Made by a program: the position numbers and the translations under genes. 61,534 nucleotides of DNA from Waddlia chondrophila WSU 86-1044 (GTDB lineage Bacteria; Chlamydiota; Chlamydiia; Chlamydiales; CAMCWV01), in the NCBI GenBank assembly GCA_945882915.1, contig CAMCWV010000012.1:1-61534 (forward strand), in the 5' to 3' direction. Numbering within the stretch: the first letter of the stretch is position 1; every line of letters begins with the position of its first letter. The notes under the pieces are model-generated. The model worked only from the letters and a program-made list of their open reading frames with translations, did no database searches and was not told the DNA's origin. Positions 27,975 to 38,009 of this stretch are shown piece after piece.

Positions 27975-29582
27975 CTACTTAAAACTGATCTCTTGTTCTT
28001 CTGATAGCCAGTCTCTTAAGGCCTCAATAACAGTATCAGGATCAATCTGCAGGCGCATTTTTATCGCCTCAATCATAGCCTCCACCTCAATAAGAGAAGG
28101 CTCTTCGGCCGGGCTCTCGCCTTCCTCTTCTTCGATAGAAGGCGGCTGTTGCATATGACGTTTCCAAAAACGGTTAAACGTCCAGAACATCCCAAGAACA
28201 ATAAGAATGACTAAGAGAACCGTTCCAGTTTGCGCCGCAACAGTCAACATGTTTCCCAGTGTTTCTTGACGCTTGACTTCTGTAATTTTCGTCTTATCAA
28301 ACTCAACAAAATCAACTGCAGGGGCAGCCTGAACGCCGTACCCTTCGGTGATCTTCTCTAGCTGGCTCATGATCTCTTTTTTGATGTCTTCTGTATTGCG
28401 CATCCCATTTACAATAGAGCTAGGCGGTAGGTCAGAACTTGCATCAACAGCGATGGTTTTGTCAATCAACACGCCAATAGAAACGCTATCGATCTTGCCT
28501 GGAAGCCTGTTGACCTTAAGCACGTCTTTTGGAACGGCTAACGTCTTATAAGACTGATCCCTGGTTTCATTGCGATTAAGGATCTCTTCTCCACCTTTTA
28601 CAGCACCTGCAATAGCTTCAGTGTTTGTCCCTGGAGTCCCAAGCTCAGCGCTTTGCTTTTCAGCAACCTGAAGCCCTGACTGCGTGATGCTCATCTCAAC
28701 AGCATCACCGAGCTTAACTCCATTAACAGTGCCCGAGTAGATGGTTCTCTCTTCCGAAGACCTGTTGCGGTTCATTGTCACCTGAACCGTTGAATAAAAG
28801 TTGTCAGCGCCGACAACCATGACAAGCATTCCATCGACTTTAGCCTTCAAGCGCTCTTCAAGGGCTATTTCATCATTTCGAATCAGGTCGATCTCTCCAT
28901 CGGGATCAAGCGCCTGATAGAGCCTTCCTGTAGTGTCTGAGATAGCCACCATGTTTGGTGTTAGTCCGCGAACAGCACCTGCGACGTGATAAGTAACGGC
29001 CCTAAGCTGCGAAGTGTTCAGCCTAGCGCCTGGCATCAGACTTAGAATTACTGAAGCTTTAGTTTTGTATAATGAGCCGCCAAAAGGGCGTGGGGGAGCA
29101 ATGTCGAGGATGACGCGGCAAGTCTTGATGTTCTCGTACTGACAGATGTCTTGCTCGAGCTGCCCCATCAAAGCGCGCATCTCTAAGACCTGCAACTCCT
29201 TTTCACCTTTAATCCACGTGTTGGTGTCAAAAAGCTCAAAGCCTTTGCCTGTATGTATTTTAGGGATTCCGGCCGAAGCTAAGTCCATACGAATTCTATG
29301 AACCTGCGTTTCAGGAACGAGAATTAACGTATCTGTTTTGAGCTTGTAGGGGATTCTGGCGCCATCCAAGAACGTTTTAATATCCGCAGCATCGGCTACT
29401 ACCAGGCGCTCAGGGGAGTACAAAGGGACATAGCGAGTCGAGGCAGCTCCAACCATGAGGAATATAACCAACCCCACAAGAAAAATCCCGACAAGCACCA
29501 CAGTAAACTTTTGATAAGTCTTGATGCCGTGCCAAACCAAAAGGAGTTGATTGCCGAGGTCCTTAAGAAAATTTAAATTCAT
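27975..29582 (-). CDS. fliF: Flagellar MS-ring protein FliF
   Basis: A 535-aa membrane ring protein that anchors the flagellar basal body. Residues about 24-46 and 452-475 (numbering from the chosen start) are the two membrane segments (VLVGIFLVGLVIFLMVGAA; LTVAAQTGTVLLVILIVLG). Between them lies the ring-building region (SVILSLMPGARLNTSQLRAV). The cytoplasmic tail ends DPDTVIEALRDWLSEEQ, matching the C-terminal FliG-binding helix of FliF. The length fits full FliF, unlike the ~330-aa chlamydial remnant CT719 (from memory). I start at ATG 29582 (MNLNFLKDLG). The upstream extension has no support. Confidence 0.93.
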   Translation of the reverse strand: MNLNFLKDLGNQLLLVWHGIKTYQKFTVVLVGIFLVGLVIFLMVGAASTRYVPLYSPERLVVADAADIKTFLDGARIPYKLKTDTLILVPETQVHRIRMDLASAGIPKIHTGKGFELFDTNTWIKGEKELQVLEMRALMGQLEQDICQYENIKTCRVILDIAPPRPFGGSLYKTKASVILSLMPGARLNTSQLRAVTYHVAGAVRGLTPNMVAISDTTGRLYQALDPDGEIDLIRNDEIALEERLKAKVDGMLVMVVGADNFYSTVQVTMNRNRSSEERTIYSGTVNGVKLGDAVEMSITQSGLQVAEKQSAELGTPGTNTEAIAGAVKGGEEILNRNETRDQSYKTLAVPKDVLKVNRLPGKIDSVSIGVLIDKTIAVDASSDLPPSSIVNGMRNTEDIKKEIMSQLEKITEGYGVQAAPAVDFVEFDKTKITEVKRQETLGNMLTVAAQTGTVLLVILIVLGMFWTFNRFWKRHMQQPPSIEEEEGESPAEEPSLIEVEAMIEAIKMRLQIDPDTVIEALRDWLSEEQEISFK

Positions 29583-29761
29583 AGCATATCCCACTAAGCG
29601 GCAAGGCCCGACTATAACGATACGCAACCTTATGTAATAGAGTGCACTTAAGAAATCAAAACATTTCTTTTCACGCGGATTCTAAAGAAATACTTGACGG
29701 CAATGATCAGTAAGCCTACGAAGGAACCATGAACATTTTGTTAAGATTTTAAGGGGGTTTT

Positions 29762-32221
29762 GTGGAAAAAACGACAACCTTGAGAATTGACTCTCATTGG
29801 GGGATCGCTCCTTTTTCAAGTGCCGATCGATTTTTTCGAGACCTTATTCACCGGTGGCAATCAGAAAAACGGACTATCCCCACTGCTCTACTGACAATTT
29901 TAGCCAATACCTGTAATGGCCTAGACACTGTAGGGAATCTAGCCACAGGGAGCTTTAACCTCCTGAATCGAATTCGCAAACTCTCCCTTTCAGATTTACG
30001 CTCCTTTTCATTTCACTCTATCTTTGCCGCCGCTAAAACAGACCTTGCCCCCGCGTGGCATTCAGCCGAAGCTTTTACTTACGGCCTCTTCGTGTCTCCA
30101 TTTTCTCCTTTAAGGTTTTGCCTTTCAATCCCTAGTTACCGTGTAGATGTTCTAGAAAAGCAATTAGATTCCCTTGAAGATAAAACTCTTCCGGCAGCAA
30201 CCGCCATCTATACTTCAGTTATTGGGTCAGTCCCCGCAGGGATCACAACCACGCTCCCCCTTAAAGGGATCGCAATTCTTGTTGACCTTACACAAAGACT
30301 ACTTTCAAGGGACGCGCTCAAACAAGAACACATTGACGCTCTTACAGAGGCTCTAAAAAAGACCCCTTACCATCCTCACAAAGATTGGGTAGGCCCCATC
30401 ACTCAGTCTCTTTTAAATCTAGATATTGAGCTCACAAGAAGAGGTAATCCTTTTGCAATAGAGTCCCTTTTTACCGAAATAAAACGCCCTCTTGGCCCAG
30501 TAACCACTGACAATCTCCAACGAATCATTTGCAGTCAGGCAATGAACCTCCCTATAGAAGAGACTCTCCTTCTCTGTCAAAGTGCAAAAATCCATTTTCC
30601 AACCGAAAAGCTAGTAGGCGAGAGTTTGGTAAGAACTGTTTCTGACCACCTCCTCTCTCAAGAGATTGCCCCCGAGGTCCAAAGAAATGTGCGAGAAGTT
30701 TTTGCAGCTGACTATATCTTAGAGCTCCTCCAGAACCTAATGGTCCTCTCCGAGAAAAAACAACTCCGCGAAGAGGGGCTAGAAGAGGCCACTGCAACAC
30801 TTCTCCTGCTTCCCCCATCCTGCGTAAATGACCAATCAGTCAGGGTAAATATCGTTACAGGACTTTTAAGGCTCCTTTCCTACCGATCCTTTAACGACCA
30901 AATACGCGAAAATTTCTGTCAGGCACTGACTCGGTGCATAGGAAATCAAAACCTTAAAGCAACCATTACGCAGTCCGTTCTTACCCTTCTTTCTCCACCG
31001 AATCCTAAGCTATCGCGAACTCTTTCTTCCACCGGATTCTCTCAAGGAGCCTTTTTTGAAAACGCTTCAGGAGATCAATTTAGAGGGATTTCTCCAGGCC
31101 CTATGGAAGCTTCTATGAGTTCCCCAACAGAAGACAGCCCTTCCCGTTCACATGCCAGACGCGGCCCTGACTCACCTTCTTCTAGCAAGAGAACCATTCC
31201 CACACCGCGAGACCTTAAAGCAATGGCAAAACTTATGAGGTGTGCAGGCTATATTGCAGAGACGCAAATGAATATACTCCTCGTAGCGGCCCTCTCTGCC
31301 ATTGCAGAAGGAGACAAAGAAACAGCGACTCCGACCGAAACTCTTGCAGCTATAAGAGAGCTGAATAGCGGTGATTACCCAAAAGAGCAGCCCAAGCTAA
31401 TCGAAATGCTTTTACTTTTGGCAGCGGAAAATAAGGCAAGTCACCCATCCAAAACTATAGCTTACTGCATAGAGCTCACAACCTACCCCTTGTCTGAGAG
31501 AGAAAAAAGAACTATTACCGGCATACTTCTAGGGAAAACCATGGATGCCGTTCTATTAGGAGATCTTGCGCCTGCATTTGAACAGATTTCTAGATTCATT
31601 AACGACAAACAAGGAAGGGGATCTAATCAGCTCATTCCTATTCTTATGGAAGTTACTGCATCAAACCTTTTTGGTTCTGACGCTTGCAACTTAGAGTCGC
31701 TCATGTCACTCCACTTAAAAGTATTCCAACTCACAAGCCAACTTAATCCAGGCTATGTGAGCATTTGGGATAATCTTGTCAAAAAGACCAAGCAACCAGC
31801 CCTTGTAAAAATCAAGGAGATCTTCGCCAAAGATCCTTCACAAATTAACGTATGGGTTAATGCAATTGAGAGATCTCAAGTGATGTACGGAGAGCGCGCT
31901 AAGGCAGACATTCTAGAATTCTTAGTTGGTGTGCTAAGAACATCCAGGCTCATGACACTTCCTGTTCTTGAAAAACTTTGCAGCGCACTTGCCTCTTACC
32001 CAAGCATTTTAATGTTCCCCACTTTAATAGATGACATGCCCGCTTGGGCCATTATTGTTGAAGCTGTCATAGAAAAAGCAAATGAGCTTCGAAGAGGAAT
32101 GGGGACATTACCGGCTCCTGAAATGGACTTCTCCCCTCTAGCCACTTCTCTTGGGCCGCTCATAAAACAACCAACGGCCATACCAGGGCTTGTCGATAGG
32201 GTCAGCCTCCTCTGCGCATAG
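29762..32221 (+). CDS. 819-aa alpha-helical protein of unknown function
   Basis: I do not recognise it. It opens with a GTG start (29762) after AAGGGGG. There is no signal peptide and no catalytic motif. The sequence is leucine-rich and helical, in two blocks (about 1-430 and 490-819) separated by a Ser/Pro/Arg-rich linker (residues about 430-485: SPTEDSPSRSHARRG). Such a design suits an eukaryote-facing secreted or scaffold protein, but this is inference. It is divergent from fliF and convergent with recD, separated by a family A element (32224-32296). An exact family A end occurs inside the coding region (31271-31287). Confidence 0.75.
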   Translation: MEKTTTLRIDSHWGIAPFSSADRFFRDLIHRWQSEKRTIPTALLTILANTCNGLDTVGNLATGSFNLLNRIRKLSLSDLRSFSFHSIFAAAKTDLAPAWHSAEAFTYGLFVSPFSPLRFCLSIPSYRVDVLEKQLDSLEDKTLPAATAIYTSVIGSVPAGITTTLPLKGIAILVDLTQRLLSRDALKQEHIDALTEALKKTPYHPHKDWVGPITQSLLNLDIELTRRGNPFAIESLFTEIKRPLGPVTTDNLQRIICSQAMNLPIEETLLLCQSAKIHFPTEKLVGESLVRTVSDHLLSQEIAPEVQRNVREVFAADYILELLQNLMVLSEKKQLREEGLEEATATLLLLPPSCVNDQSVRVNIVTGLLRLLSYRSFNDQIRENFCQALTRCIGNQNLKATITQSVLTLLSPPNPKLSRTLSSTGFSQGAFFENASGDQFRGISPGPMEASMSSPTEDSPSRSHARRGPDSPSSSKRTIPTPRDLKAMAKLMRCAGYIAETQMNILLVAALSAIAEGDKETATPTETLAAIRELNSGDYPKEQPKLIEMLLLLAAENKASHPSKTIAYCIELTTYPLSEREKRTITGILLGKTMDAVLLGDLAPAFEQISRFINDKQGRGSNQLIPILMEVTASNLFGSDACNLESLMSLHLKVFQLTSQLNPGYVSIWDNLVKKTKQPALVKIKEIFAKDPSQINVWVNAIERSQVMYGERAKADILEFLVGVLRTSRLMTLPVLEKLCSALASYPSILMFPTLIDDMPAWAIIVEAVIEKANELRRGMGTLPAPEMDFSPLATSLGPLIKQPTAIPGLVDRVSLLCA
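31271..31287 (+). repeat. Family A terminal motif inside a coding sequence
   Basis: AATATACTCCTCGTAGC matches the left end of family A over 16-17 nt in frame, encoding NILLVA. The rest of the element is not there, so it is either chance or a scar of excision. Confidence 0.4.
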
Positions 32222-32223
32222 AG

Positions 32224-32296
32224 ATATACTCCGCTTAGCTGAAAACGGGGCTTTGGCGCTAGCCTAAATTCCCGTTTTCAGCTAAGCGGAGTATAT
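32224..32296. repeat. Family A palindromic element, minimal form
   Basis: Left end ATATACTCCGCTTAGCTG, interior GGGGCTTTGGCGCTAGCC, right end CAGCTAAGCGGAGTATAT. It lies between the convergent 819-aa gene and recD. Confidence 0.9.
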
Positions 32297-32447
32297 GAGA
32301 GGCACAAGAGAAAATAGAGAGGGAGGAAAGCAGGCAATACCACTTCAATCGTAAGGCTGCCAAAACACCCCCTATAAACGTCAAATCTTTCTTGACAAAG
32401 TCGCTTTGGGTATGTGAACTGTTACGAAGGGGGGCTGCTGCTTATGC

Positions 32448-34367
32448 TCAAAGGGCTTTGCAGCGGGCGGCGATACTGGATTCGCGGATGGTGTGGCGGT
32501 TAAGAGCAGACTTAAGCGTTGCGCTACTCCCACAAACTTCGACCTTCCGCCTGGCGCGCGTTACTGCTGTGTAGACAACCTCTCGCCCAAACACCTCTGA
32601 TCCCTCAGGCATCACGAGCAAAACGTGATTGCACTCGCTCCCTTGACTCTTGTGGACAGACAGGCAATAAGCATACTCGAATACAGGAAGAAGCATTGCA
32701 GAAAAAGCTCTCGCTCCCCCCTCTTCATTCATCCGTCCAGGGAAAAACGCTTGATCGTGACGATCTAGAAGACACTCTTTTAGCCCACGTTTTTTATGGC
32801 GATAGAACAGGACCCCCACCTCTCCATTAAAAAGTCTTAACCGGTAGTCGTTCACGGCGATAAGAATGGGGATTGCCACCCACTCCCCAACGCGCGTGCG
32901 GCTTAGCAGCTCTTCAATAATTAAAAGGTTGAGGGTATCCACGCCAAGCACCCCCTGACGTAGCGGGGAAAGAATCCGGAATTCTTGAAATCTAGTAAAA
33001 TAGGGTTTTGGATTATGCTCTTCTTTTAAGCTTTCTCCTTTCAGCCGCTCTTCTTCACTAAATAAACGGAAGCATGCCTGCGATACAACAGCCTTCTGAA
33101 TGGCCTTCTCATCATCTTTCGCCCCTGCTGGCAATGCAAAAAGACTTACTGCATCGCTCGAGGTGCTATTTGTGAGCACTTCAAGAACACCTTCGGCATC
33201 TCCTCTTTGGATTAGCCGCGAAAAGGAGACAATCTCCTGAAGCTCTGCACGCATGCAAGTGGTAAGCAATTGTACTGTCGCAGCTGATTCACCTGCAGAA
33301 ATGGCACACAAGTCAGCAAACACGCTCCCAGCCTCTACTGGAGGGAGCTGATCCCCGTCACCAAGCAAAATTAAGCGCGCTCCGGGCTTTACTCTAGCTA
33401 GAAGCTGCGACATCAAGGTCACATCAATCATTGACCCTTCATCGACGATGATCACATCGGCAGCCAGAGGAGAAACATCCACGCTTCTTTTGTAGTAACG
33501 CTTACCCCCCTTTCCCAAGACGGCATGCAATGTTCGCGCTACAAGCTTAGAAGCTTCAGGCAGCCCCTCACAAGCTTTCTTGATACTCGCCTGAAGACTT
33601 TCAGCTGCCTTGCCGGTGGGCGCTGCTAAAATAATCTGACGCGAATGTTTTTGCTTCCAAAACGTCTCTTCCATGAACATCCGAACAATGTGCCCGGCAA
33701 GGGTTGTTTTTCCAGTTCCTGGCCCGCCGACAATGATCGTCACGCTCTGCTGAAGAGCGTTTGCGATAACAGCTACCTGCTCTGGCAAAAGCCCCCGGTT
33801 TTGCTGTAAGAATTGCAAATGAGCCTCCACCAAAGAAGGCGCTGGCTTCAAAGCAGGCACCTCTCGAAGGAGGCGATGATAATGGTGTAAGAATAGCGTC
33901 TCATTCATCCAATTTTTCTGCAGGTATAACCGATTTTCCCACATACAAAGAGGCGTTGCAGGCGAGGGGGCCCCCTGCAAAGAAACGTTAGTGACAATGG
34001 AGCTTGGCAAAGAGCTAAATCCCTGAATGATCAAAGACAGCGCGCGCTTAAGCGTAGCGGGAGAAAGGATCTCTTCGTCTTCACCGCTTAGCCAAAAATC
34101 TTGCGGGCTTGGATATATGCGCCCTTCTTCACAGCGAATGCACAGGTGCCCTGAACGTGCAGAGACGATGAGATGAAGGGTGCAGAGCTTTGCCGCCTCA
34201 TTTTCCGAAGAGACTCCTAAAAATAACTGCTCAACAAAAGCGCAGTCAATAGAGGTGACACATCCTGCTTTAAGGAGGCTCTCTATCAAAGAAAGAGCCC
34301 TTGCCCCCTCTTTTTTCTTTTCACGAAATAATTGCCCTGCAAGTCCTTGCATCAGTCCTCTTTGCAT
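32448..34367 (-). CDS. recD: Exodeoxyribonuclease V alpha subunit (RecD)
   Basis: A 639-aa superfamily 1B helicase, the fast motor of RecBCD that processes double-strand breaks. Walker A GGPGTGKTTLAG lies near residues 215-226, Walker B VIIVDEGSMIDVTLM near 305, then GDGDQLPPVEAGSVF and the C-terminal SVHKSQGSECNHVLLV with TRARRKVEV. Length and motif order match E. coli RecD (608 aa), not the longer RecD2. It is the third gene of recC-recB-recD, 133 bp after recB. Confidence 0.93.
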   Translation of the reverse strand: MQRGLMQGLAGQLFREKKKEGARALSLIESLLKAGCVTSIDCAFVEQLFLGVSSENEAAKLCTLHLIVSARSGHLCIRCEEGRIYPSPQDFWLSGEDEEILSPATLKRALSLIIQGFSSLPSSIVTNVSLQGAPSPATPLCMWENRLYLQKNWMNETLFLHHYHRLLREVPALKPAPSLVEAHLQFLQQNRGLLPEQVAVIANALQQSVTIIVGGPGTGKTTLAGHIVRMFMEETFWKQKHSRQIILAAPTGKAAESLQASIKKACEGLPEASKLVARTLHAVLGKGGKRYYKRSVDVSPLAADVIIVDEGSMIDVTLMSQLLARVKPGARLILLGDGDQLPPVEAGSVFADLCAISAGESAATVQLLTTCMRAELQEIVSFSRLIQRGDAEGVLEVLTNSTSSDAVSLFALPAGAKDDEKAIQKAVVSQACFRLFSEEERLKGESLKEEHNPKPYFTRFQEFRILSPLRQGVLGVDTLNLLIIEELLSRTRVGEWVAIPILIAVNDYRLRLFNGEVGVLFYRHKKRGLKECLLDRHDQAFFPGRMNEEGGARAFSAMLLPVFEYAYCLSVHKSQGSECNHVLLVMPEGSEVFGREVVYTAVTRARRKVEVCGSSATLKSALNRHTIRESSIAARCKAL

Positions 34368-34500
34368 TATCCTGTAAACGTCTTTAAATCGGCCCTTGCA
34401 CTATTAAAAAAACCGCTTTCGTGGTTTTTTTAAACAGCTATCCTGTTCTTTTCTAAATGAGCCTTCTAAATGCACAAGACGGTCATATTTGAGGCTTAGA

Positions 34501-37500
34501 TTACAAGCTGAAGATTCCAGTGCCCGGCAAATGCCCATTGTTAATACCGCGTAGAAAAAGATAAAAGACACCTCCAAAGCACTCCTCAAAGGGTCGTTTG
34601 TCTACAAGAGCAATGTACTTCTTCCAGGCTTCCCTGTAAATGACGGCCTGCAACGCATATCCGTGCTGCGTCATTGCTAAAGCTAAATTTTCCTGCTGAT
34701 AGGAGCTGGCATCGGGGCCTAACCAGTTGGACTTCCAGTCGATAAGGTAGTAGTAGCCTTCATGCTCTACTACTAAATCGACAAACCCCCTAATCATACC
34801 TTCAAACGGATCTACATCATACTTTTTAAAGAGCTCTTCTTTTTGGCAGGGGAATAGAAACTCCATCTCTCGGATCATCTTTCCTTGAGGAACACTTGCA
34901 AGTGTGAACATCCCATTTTTACCAGGAAGCTCTATTGTTAACGTCTCGAGAACCATTCCTTCAATGACACTCGACCACTCTTTAAACGGCGTCTCTTCAA
35001 TGAATGGGGTAATGCAGGATGCATCTGCAGTGCTGTAATTGATATTTTCTAAAACAGAATGGAGGAGCACGCCAATATCAGCTCCAGCTGGCAAGGTGTG
35101 AGCACTTTTAACCGCCTCTTCATAATTATAGGGGGCTCCTTTCACAGAAGACTCACCAGGTCGCATGAGCGAAGAAAATGACGCCACTCTTACCTTTAGA
35201 TTAGGAACGAAAACTCCCTTAAGAGGAGCAAATTCAATAGTAGCAGCTTTTTTTTCCACTTCGACAGCTGGGATCTCTTCATTAAGCAAAGAAATCCCAA
35301 TGTCGAGCATGGCACATTTCTCTGAAAGAAAAGCGCTCAAGTGCGAAAGCTGAAATTCCTGAATCCTTCTTTCAAGCCCTTCCTCATCTGTGACGTCACG
35401 CCCAAGCTTTGCAAGGAAGAACTCCATGGCTGAAGGAGACCTTCCAGTTGCAATCTTATTTTTATCTAAGGAAGCGGCTACTGGGACATACAAACGCTTT
35501 TTTGCACGGGTCATTGCCACATAAAGAAGGCGCATCTTTTCGGCGTTGCGGTCAAGCAGCTCCTGTTTCCTATCTTCATGACCCTCTTCAGGGGCAGATA
35601 GCGTTGTTCCTGTATCTTCAACCTTAGAAACGAGATCACGCCTTTTACCTGGTTGAGTCACAAGTCCCAAAGCAAATACCACATCGAACTCAAGCCCCTT
35701 ACTGACGTGGAGCGTTAAAATAGGAACTGCCTCATCGTCATGGCGCTGCTTAATCTTTAACCTTTCATTCTCATCTGGGCTGCTTTCTTCAAGCATTTTC
35801 AAGAAAAGCAAAAGCTGCTCAGGAGAGTACCCTTCCTCAGCTTCTGCATCGATGAGGAGCTCTGCCAGCTGCTGCAGCTCGGCATGAAGCTCGCCCCCCT
35901 GATCTCTGGAAAGAATATCTTCAGCAACAGAAGCTCTCTTCCAGCGGCTCTGCATAAACTGAAAGTAGAAGCGAGCAAAGCCCCCTTCATATAAATCTTG
36001 ACGCAACCCTCTTAAAAGAAGAAGAACGCACTCTTCGCTGCCTTCATCTTCTAATGCAATAATTTCTTGGTGGTTCCAGCCCAAAAACAGCCCTCCAAGG
36101 GCGCATCGAATGGCGCTGCTTCCCTGAAATATCACAGCTTCAAGAAGTTCTATCAGCGAAGAATAGGCAAGCGACTGCGTGATGCTGCAACTTTTGCGAG
36201 ACGTTGCCGGAATGCCCCATTTTTTGAAGAACTGTTGCAGCCTCCTTGCTTGGTACTGGTCATTCACAAGCACTGCACAGCCGCTATAAGAAGAGGCCCC
36301 CACTGAAACAAGCCTTTGAATCTCCTGTGCAATAAACGGAAAGAGGTACGTATTTTCTACAGAAGCGGAGGGCCAGCTTCTAGAGCGCCCTCTTTCTGTT
36401 TCTACTGCAAAAAAATGAAGACTTCCTCGCTTATCGCTAACAAAAACTTCTTCATCTGTAATACCTGCCGTAACAGGAATATAATCAATCGACTTATTAA
36501 TACGTGGCAGAAGCATAAAACCAGGCAGCACCTGAGGATTAAAAAGGCCGTTTAAGGCCGCAACAAGTCTCTTTTGAGAGCGGTAGTTGACATCCAAAAA
36601 GGCGAGACACTCCTCGCCCATTGCCTCAGCTGCCTTGAGGTAGGTATAAATATCTGCCTGCCGAAACGCATAGATCGACTGCTTGGGGTCACCGACGAGA
36701 TACAGAAGAGGGCCCTTTTCAGATGGAGAGAGGAACAGCTTCTGAAAGATATCCCACTGGACAGGGTCGGTGTCTTGAAACTCATCGACGATAGCCGCCC
36801 GGTAGCGCCCGGCAACTTTACTAACAAAAGAGCCCTCAAGCATGGCCTTTTCCATTGACTGAAGAATATCATCAGGCGTTCCAATCGCCTTGTCATCGAA
36901 GAACTTTTTGACCATCGCCTGACACTGCCTGGCCATTCTCGCAAAAATGACAAGCGGATCTCCCGCCTTATTCAAAATAGGGCCCATCTGGGAACATAAC
37001 TCTAGCAGGAGCTCGGGATAGTGCATTTCAGCTACAGGAATGCTCTTCACGTTCTTATTTCGATTTTCTTCGGTAAACGAGCCCAGAAGATCGATACAGA
37101 ACTTAAGCAATCCATCGAACTGCTCTTCGGAGCACTCTCCAGAGTCTAATAAACCCGCCAAAAGCTCCGCCCCTTTTAAAGAGGACTCTTTGTTTTTTTT
37201 GTCATTAATTCCCTTGTAGCCCCTGGAAATAATCAAGAAATCATGAAGGAACTCTGCAGCAGAGCATTTATAGCGTTCTTTAAAAGTAGTGATAACCTCC
37301 CGTGCGCTATTTCTAGAGCATGTCACATCAGGAAGCTCTTCTATGCTTGCTGGCTTTAAAGCAGCTTCTACCAACTTTTCTACAAGAGAGTCGAATCCTT
37401 TGTACTCTTTTAAGGAGATAGCGACCTGTCCAGAGCTATAAACATCAGAACCTACTTCCGTTCTGAAGAAGTCTTTTATTACCTGCCTAGCAACGACGCG

Positions 37501-37971
37501 CACATGACTGTTAGCGCCCCCATCAAAGGGAATGGGCGGGCTATCCTGAAGATATTCCTGCAACATTCGGTGGCAGAAGGAGTGTATTGTAAAGACTTGG
37601 GCTTCATCAAAAATAAACAGAGCGTGCTCTAACCTCCTTTTAGCCACCTGGACGGCTTCTGGGCCTATTTCCCAGATTGCAAGCAAATAGTCGTGACACG
37701 AAGGGGCCATAAACCCTGTCAGAGACTTCACTGCAGAGCAGATAGAGGAGCGAATACGCTTTCTAAGCTCCCGCGTTGCAGCTCTTGTAAATGTCACCAC
37801 AAGCAGCTCTGAAAGGATTGCAGGCGAAGAGCAGCGGGCACTATCTGTCTCGATTAACAAACGGACAAGCACATGCTCAATGGCAAACGTCTTTCCGGTA
37901 CCAGCAGAGGCTTCTAAGAAGTGGTTTTGATGAACGGATGTAGCCCGATCAAGAACAGTAAAGCGCTTCAT
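34501..37971 (-). CDS. recB: Exodeoxyribonuclease V beta subunit (RecB)
   Basis: A 1156-aa helicase-nuclease. Walker A SAGTGKTFAIE lies near residues 23-33, motif II VDEFQDTDPVQW near 391, LLYVAMTRAKKRLYVPV near 820. The C-terminal nuclease domain has GFVDLVVEHEGYYYLIDWKS, with the D...D-x-K active site. It works with RecC and RecD at DNA ends to load RecA, whose gene is at the end of this window. It is separated from recC by a large family B hairpin. Confidence 0.95.
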   Translation of the reverse strand: MKRFTVLDRATSVHQNHFLEASAGTGKTFAIEHVLVRLLIETDSARCSSPAILSELLVVTFTRAATRELRKRIRSSICSAVKSLTGFMAPSCHDYLLAIWEIGPEAVQVAKRRLEHALFIFDEAQVFTIHSFCHRMLQEYLQDSPPIPFDGGANSHVRVVARQVIKDFFRTEVGSDVYSSGQVAISLKEYKGFDSLVEKLVEAALKPASIEELPDVTCSRNSAREVITTFKERYKCSAAEFLHDFLIISRGYKGINDKKNKESSLKGAELLAGLLDSGECSEEQFDGLLKFCIDLLGSFTEENRNKNVKSIPVAEMHYPELLLELCSQMGPILNKAGDPLVIFARMARQCQAMVKKFFDDKAIGTPDDILQSMEKAMLEGSFVSKVAGRYRAAIVDEFQDTDPVQWDIFQKLFLSPSEKGPLLYLVGDPKQSIYAFRQADIYTYLKAAEAMGEECLAFLDVNYRSQKRLVAALNGLFNPQVLPGFMLLPRINKSIDYIPVTAGITDEEVFVSDKRGSLHFFAVETERGRSRSWPSASVENTYLFPFIAQEIQRLVSVGASSYSGCAVLVNDQYQARRLQQFFKKWGIPATSRKSCSITQSLAYSSLIELLEAVIFQGSSAIRCALGGLFLGWNHQEIIALEDEGSEECVLLLLRGLRQDLYEGGFARFYFQFMQSRWKRASVAEDILSRDQGGELHAELQQLAELLIDAEAEEGYSPEQLLLFLKMLEESSPDENERLKIKQRHDDEAVPILTLHVSKGLEFDVVFALGLVTQPGKRRDLVSKVEDTGTTLSAPEEGHEDRKQELLDRNAEKMRLLYVAMTRAKKRLYVPVAASLDKNKIATGRSPSAMEFFLAKLGRDVTDEEGLERRIQEFQLSHLSAFLSEKCAMLDIGISLLNEEIPAVEVEKKAATIEFAPLKGVFVPNLKVRVASFSSLMRPGESSVKGAPYNYEEAVKSAHTLPAGADIGVLLHSVLENINYSTADASCITPFIEETPFKEWSSVIEGMVLETLTIELPGKNGMFTLASVPQGKMIREMEFLFPCQKEELFKKYDVDPFEGMIRGFVDLVVEHEGYYYLIDWKSNWLGPDASSYQQENLALAMTQHGYALQAVIYREAWKKYIALVDKRPFEECFGGVFYLFLRGINNGHLPGTGIFSL

Positions 37972-38009
37972 AAATCGTTAGAGTCCCAGCAAAAATCAAA
38001 AAGGAAAAA

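Noticed and set aside
34404..34500. Small ORF and hairpin between recD and recB
   Set aside because: The AAAAAACC...GGTTTTTT inverted repeat near 34408-34432 could be a weak terminator, but the ORF reading through it and into recB has no support, and the hairpin is AT-rich.
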